The notes under the pieces are model-generated. The model did not search any database. It was not told where the DNA came from and saw only the letters and a program-made list of their open reading frames with translations. Position numbers and translations under genes: made by a program. A stretch of 64,000 nucleotides of DNA from Candidatus Symbiopectobacterium endolongispinus (lineage in GTDB: Bacteria > Pseudomonadota > Gammaproteobacteria > Enterobacterales > Enterobacteriaceae), in NCBI RefSeq assembly GCF_018777385.1, contig NZ_JAFJYB010000003.1, positions 62,001-126,000 on the forward strand, in the 5' to 3' direction. Positions 62,407 through 64,000 of the stretch are shown here, piece after piece (position 1 is the stretch's first letter; every line of letters begins with the position of its first letter).

Positions 62407-63030
62407 ATGTTATACAGTGGCGAACAAGAAAAATTAGCACCCCAAATGGCTTTGGTGCCGATGGTGGTAGAACAGACTTCGCGCGGGGAACGTTCTTACG
62501 ATATTTTTTCCCGACTGCTTAAAGAACGCATCATCTTCCTGACGGGTCAGGTGGAAGATCATATGGCCAACCTGATCGTTGCTCAGATGCTTTTCCTGGA
62601 AGCTGAAAACCCGGAAAAAGATATTTATCTGTACATCAACTCTCCGGGTGGCGTGATTACCGCAGGGATGTCGATTTACGACACCATGAAATTCATTAAA
62701 CCGGATGTCAGCACCATCTGTATGGGACAAGCCTGCTCTATGGGGGCTTTCCTGCTCACTGCCGGTGCCAAGGGCAAGCGTTTCTGCCTGCCGAATTCGC
62801 GCGTGATGATTCACCAGCCGCTGGGAGGATTCCAGGGGCAGGCAACGGATATCGAAATCCATGCGCGTGAAATACTGAAAGTGAAGCAACGTATGAATGA
62901 GCTGATGGCTGAACATACGGGCAAACCTCTCGAAGTGATAGAGAGTGACACTGAGCGTGACCGTTTCCTCTCTGCCCATGAAGCAGTAGAGTATGGATTG
63001 GTTGACGCCGTGATGAAACACCGCGAATAA
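62407..63030 (+). CDS. clpP: ATP-dependent Clp protease proteolytic subunit
   Basis: ClpP is the serine peptidase barrel that works with ClpX or ClpA. The catalytic serine is in [12 protein letters not shown], the histidine in [19 protein letters not shown], and the aspartate in the [17 protein letters not shown] region. [19 protein letters not shown] is the oxyanion-hole region. 207 residues including the propeptide, as in E. coli. GAGGAGAGGTGA precedes the ATG. Intact. Confidence 0.98.
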   Translation: MLYSGEQEKLAPQMALVPMVVEQTSRGERSYDIFSRLLKERIIFLTGQVEDHMANLIVAQMLFLEAENPEKDIYLYINSPGGVITAGMSIYDTMKFIKPDVSTICMGQACSMGAFLLTAGAKGKRFCLPNSRVMIHQPLGGFQGQATDIEIHAREILKVKQRMNELMAEHTGKPLEVIESDTERDRFLSAHEAVEYGLVDAVMKHRE

Positions 63031-63143
63031 CGCCGCCGGCCATAGCGTACCTGTGGTTCACGAATGCGCGCTTGCGCGTGATTCAGATTGAAGTGATATC
63101 GCTGTTGGGCCTGTGGGCAAGAGATAAAAGAAGAGGTTTACTG

Positions 63144-64000
63144 ATGACAGACAAGCGCAAAGACGGTTCAGGGAAGTTGCTGTACTGTTCTTTCTGCGGC
63201 AAAAGCCAGCATGATGTCCGTAAGCTGATTGCCGGGCCGTCAGTGTATATCTGTGATGAATGTGTCGATCTGTGCAATGACATCATTCGCGAAGAGATCA
63301 AGGAAGTGGCTCCGCATCGTGGACGCAGTGCGTTACCCACGCCCCATGAAATTCGCCGTCACCTGGATGATTATGTGATTGGTCAGGAGCAGGCGAAAAA
63401 GGTTCTGGCGGTTGCGGTTTACAATCACTACAAGCGCTTGCGTAATGGCGACAGCAGCAACGGCATCGAACTGGGCAAGAGTAACATTCTGCTGATTGGC
63501 CCGACAGGAAGCGGTAAAACCCTGTTGGCTGAAACGCTGGCCCGTTTCCTGGATGTGCCTTTTACCATGGCGGATGCCACCACGCTGACCGAAGCGGGTT
63601 ACGTGGGTGAAGATGTGGAAAACATCATCCAGAAGCTGCTGCAAAAATGCGATTACGACGTACAGAAAGCCCAGCGCGGCATTGTGTACATAGACGAAAT
63701 TGACAAGATTTCACGTAAGTCCGATAACCCCTCCATCACCCGAGACGTGTCGGGCGAAGGGGTGCTGCAGGCTCTGCTGAAACTGATTGAAGGCACCATC
63801 GCTGCGGTACCGCCGCAAGGTGGGCGCAAGCACCCGCAACAGGAGTTTTTGCAGGTTGATACCTCCAAGATCCTGTTCATCTGCGGTGGGGCATTTGCTG
63901 GTCTGGATAAAGTGATCGAGCAGCGTGTTGATACTGGTCGCGGTATTGGTTTTGCCGCAACGGTGAAGGGTACGGCACAAAAGGCTACCGAAGGCGAATT
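63144..64000 (+). CDS. clpX: ATP-dependent Clp protease ATP-binding subunit ClpX, 5' part
   Basis: ClpX unfolds substrates for ClpP. The N-terminal zinc-binding domain shows [14 protein letters not shown] and ICDECVDLC. The AAA+ module has Walker [19 protein letters not shown], the pore loop in AGYVGEDV, and Walker [29 protein letters not shown] precedes the ATG at 63144. About 285 of roughly 424 residues lie in the window; the gene continues past the right edge. No disruption seen. Confidence 0.97.
   Translation, partial: MTDKRKDGSGKLLYCSFCGKSQHDVRKLIAGPSVYICDECVDLCNDIIREEIKEVAPHRGRSALPTPHEIRRHLDDYVIGQEQAKKVLAVAVYNHYKRLRNGDSSNGIELGKSNILLIGPTGSGKTLLAETLARFLDVPFTMADATTLTEAGYVGEDVENIIQKLLQKCDYDVQKAQRGIVYIDEIDKISRKSDNPSITRDVSGEGVLQALLKLIEGTIAAVPPQGGRKHPQQEFLQVDTSKILFICGGAFAGLDKVIEQRVDTGRGIGFAATVKGTAQKATEGE

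Noticed and set aside
1-64000. Insertion sequences, prophage genes, CRISPR arrays, tRNA or rRNA genes
   Set aside because: I looked for transposase motifs, terminal repeats, regularly spaced repeats and tRNA-like cloverleaf ends (CCA-flanked T-arms) and recognised none. A tRNA search program would be needed to exclude a tRNA formally.

Overview
This window is chromosomal DNA from a member of the Enterobacterales. Gene content and protein sequences follow Escherichia coli K-12 closely, but the minimal eat-eutB-eutC locus, the yfcL-fimbriae-mnmC arrangement and the divergence level point away from E. coli itself. A Pectobacteriaceae or Sodalis-like, host-associated lineage is my best guess; the genus cannot be fixed from the sequence alone. 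About 17 of roughly 60 protein genes are broken by nonsense codons, frameshifts or internal deletions, while core housekeeping genes are intact. That is the pattern of a genome in early reductive decay. Several deletions (hisM, dedA, eutB, an AraC-type regulator) are far too large to be sequencing errors. Some single-base shifts in homopolymers (cyoA, yajR, one chaperone, yajI) could be errors.

Layout. 1-6.9 kb: the end of yfcL, then a five-gene chaperone-usher fimbrial operon (pilin, chaperone, usher, adhesin, second chaperone) in which every gene is disrupted. 6.9-23.6 kb: a conserved backbone block corresponding to the E. coli 52-min region: mnmC, fabB, flk, an EamA transporter with a broken AraC regulator, pdxB-usg-truA-dedA, accD-folC-dedD-cvpA-purF-ubiX. 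24-27 kb: the histidine ABC transporter hisJQMP, with hisM truncated and fused in frame to hisP. 27-31.6 kb: yfcH and the ethanolamine locus (eat, eutB, eutC), mostly decayed. 31.9-40.7 kb: yfcE, yfcD, an unrecognised protein, a glutathione S-transferase, pta-ackA, yfbV, yfbU, yfbT.

At about 40.7 kb the gene order jumps to a block that lies near 9-10 min in E. coli: yajI, nrdR-ribD-ribE-nusB-thiL-pgpA, dxs-ispA-xseB, thiI, yajL-panE, yajQ, yajR, cyoABCDE, yajG, bolA, tig, clpP and clpX, which runs off the right edge. Relative to E. coli, yajO and ampG are missing from this block.

Functionally, fatty acid synthesis (fabB, accD), acetate overflow (pta-ackA), isoprenoid synthesis (dxs, ispA), riboflavin (ribD, ribE), thiamine/4-thiouridine (thiL, thiI), purine entry (purF) and proteolysis (tig, clpP, clpX) look complete. 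Fimbriae, ethanolamine use, ketopantoate reductase (panE) and possibly histidine uptake are lost or compromised. I see no insertion sequence, prophage, CRISPR array, tRNA or rRNA gene. Small palindromic repeats occur at 20.5, 22.9 and 50.6 kb. I found no convincing new biological system; the most unusual items are the HisM-HisP fusion and the set of in-frame stops in the fimbrial operon.
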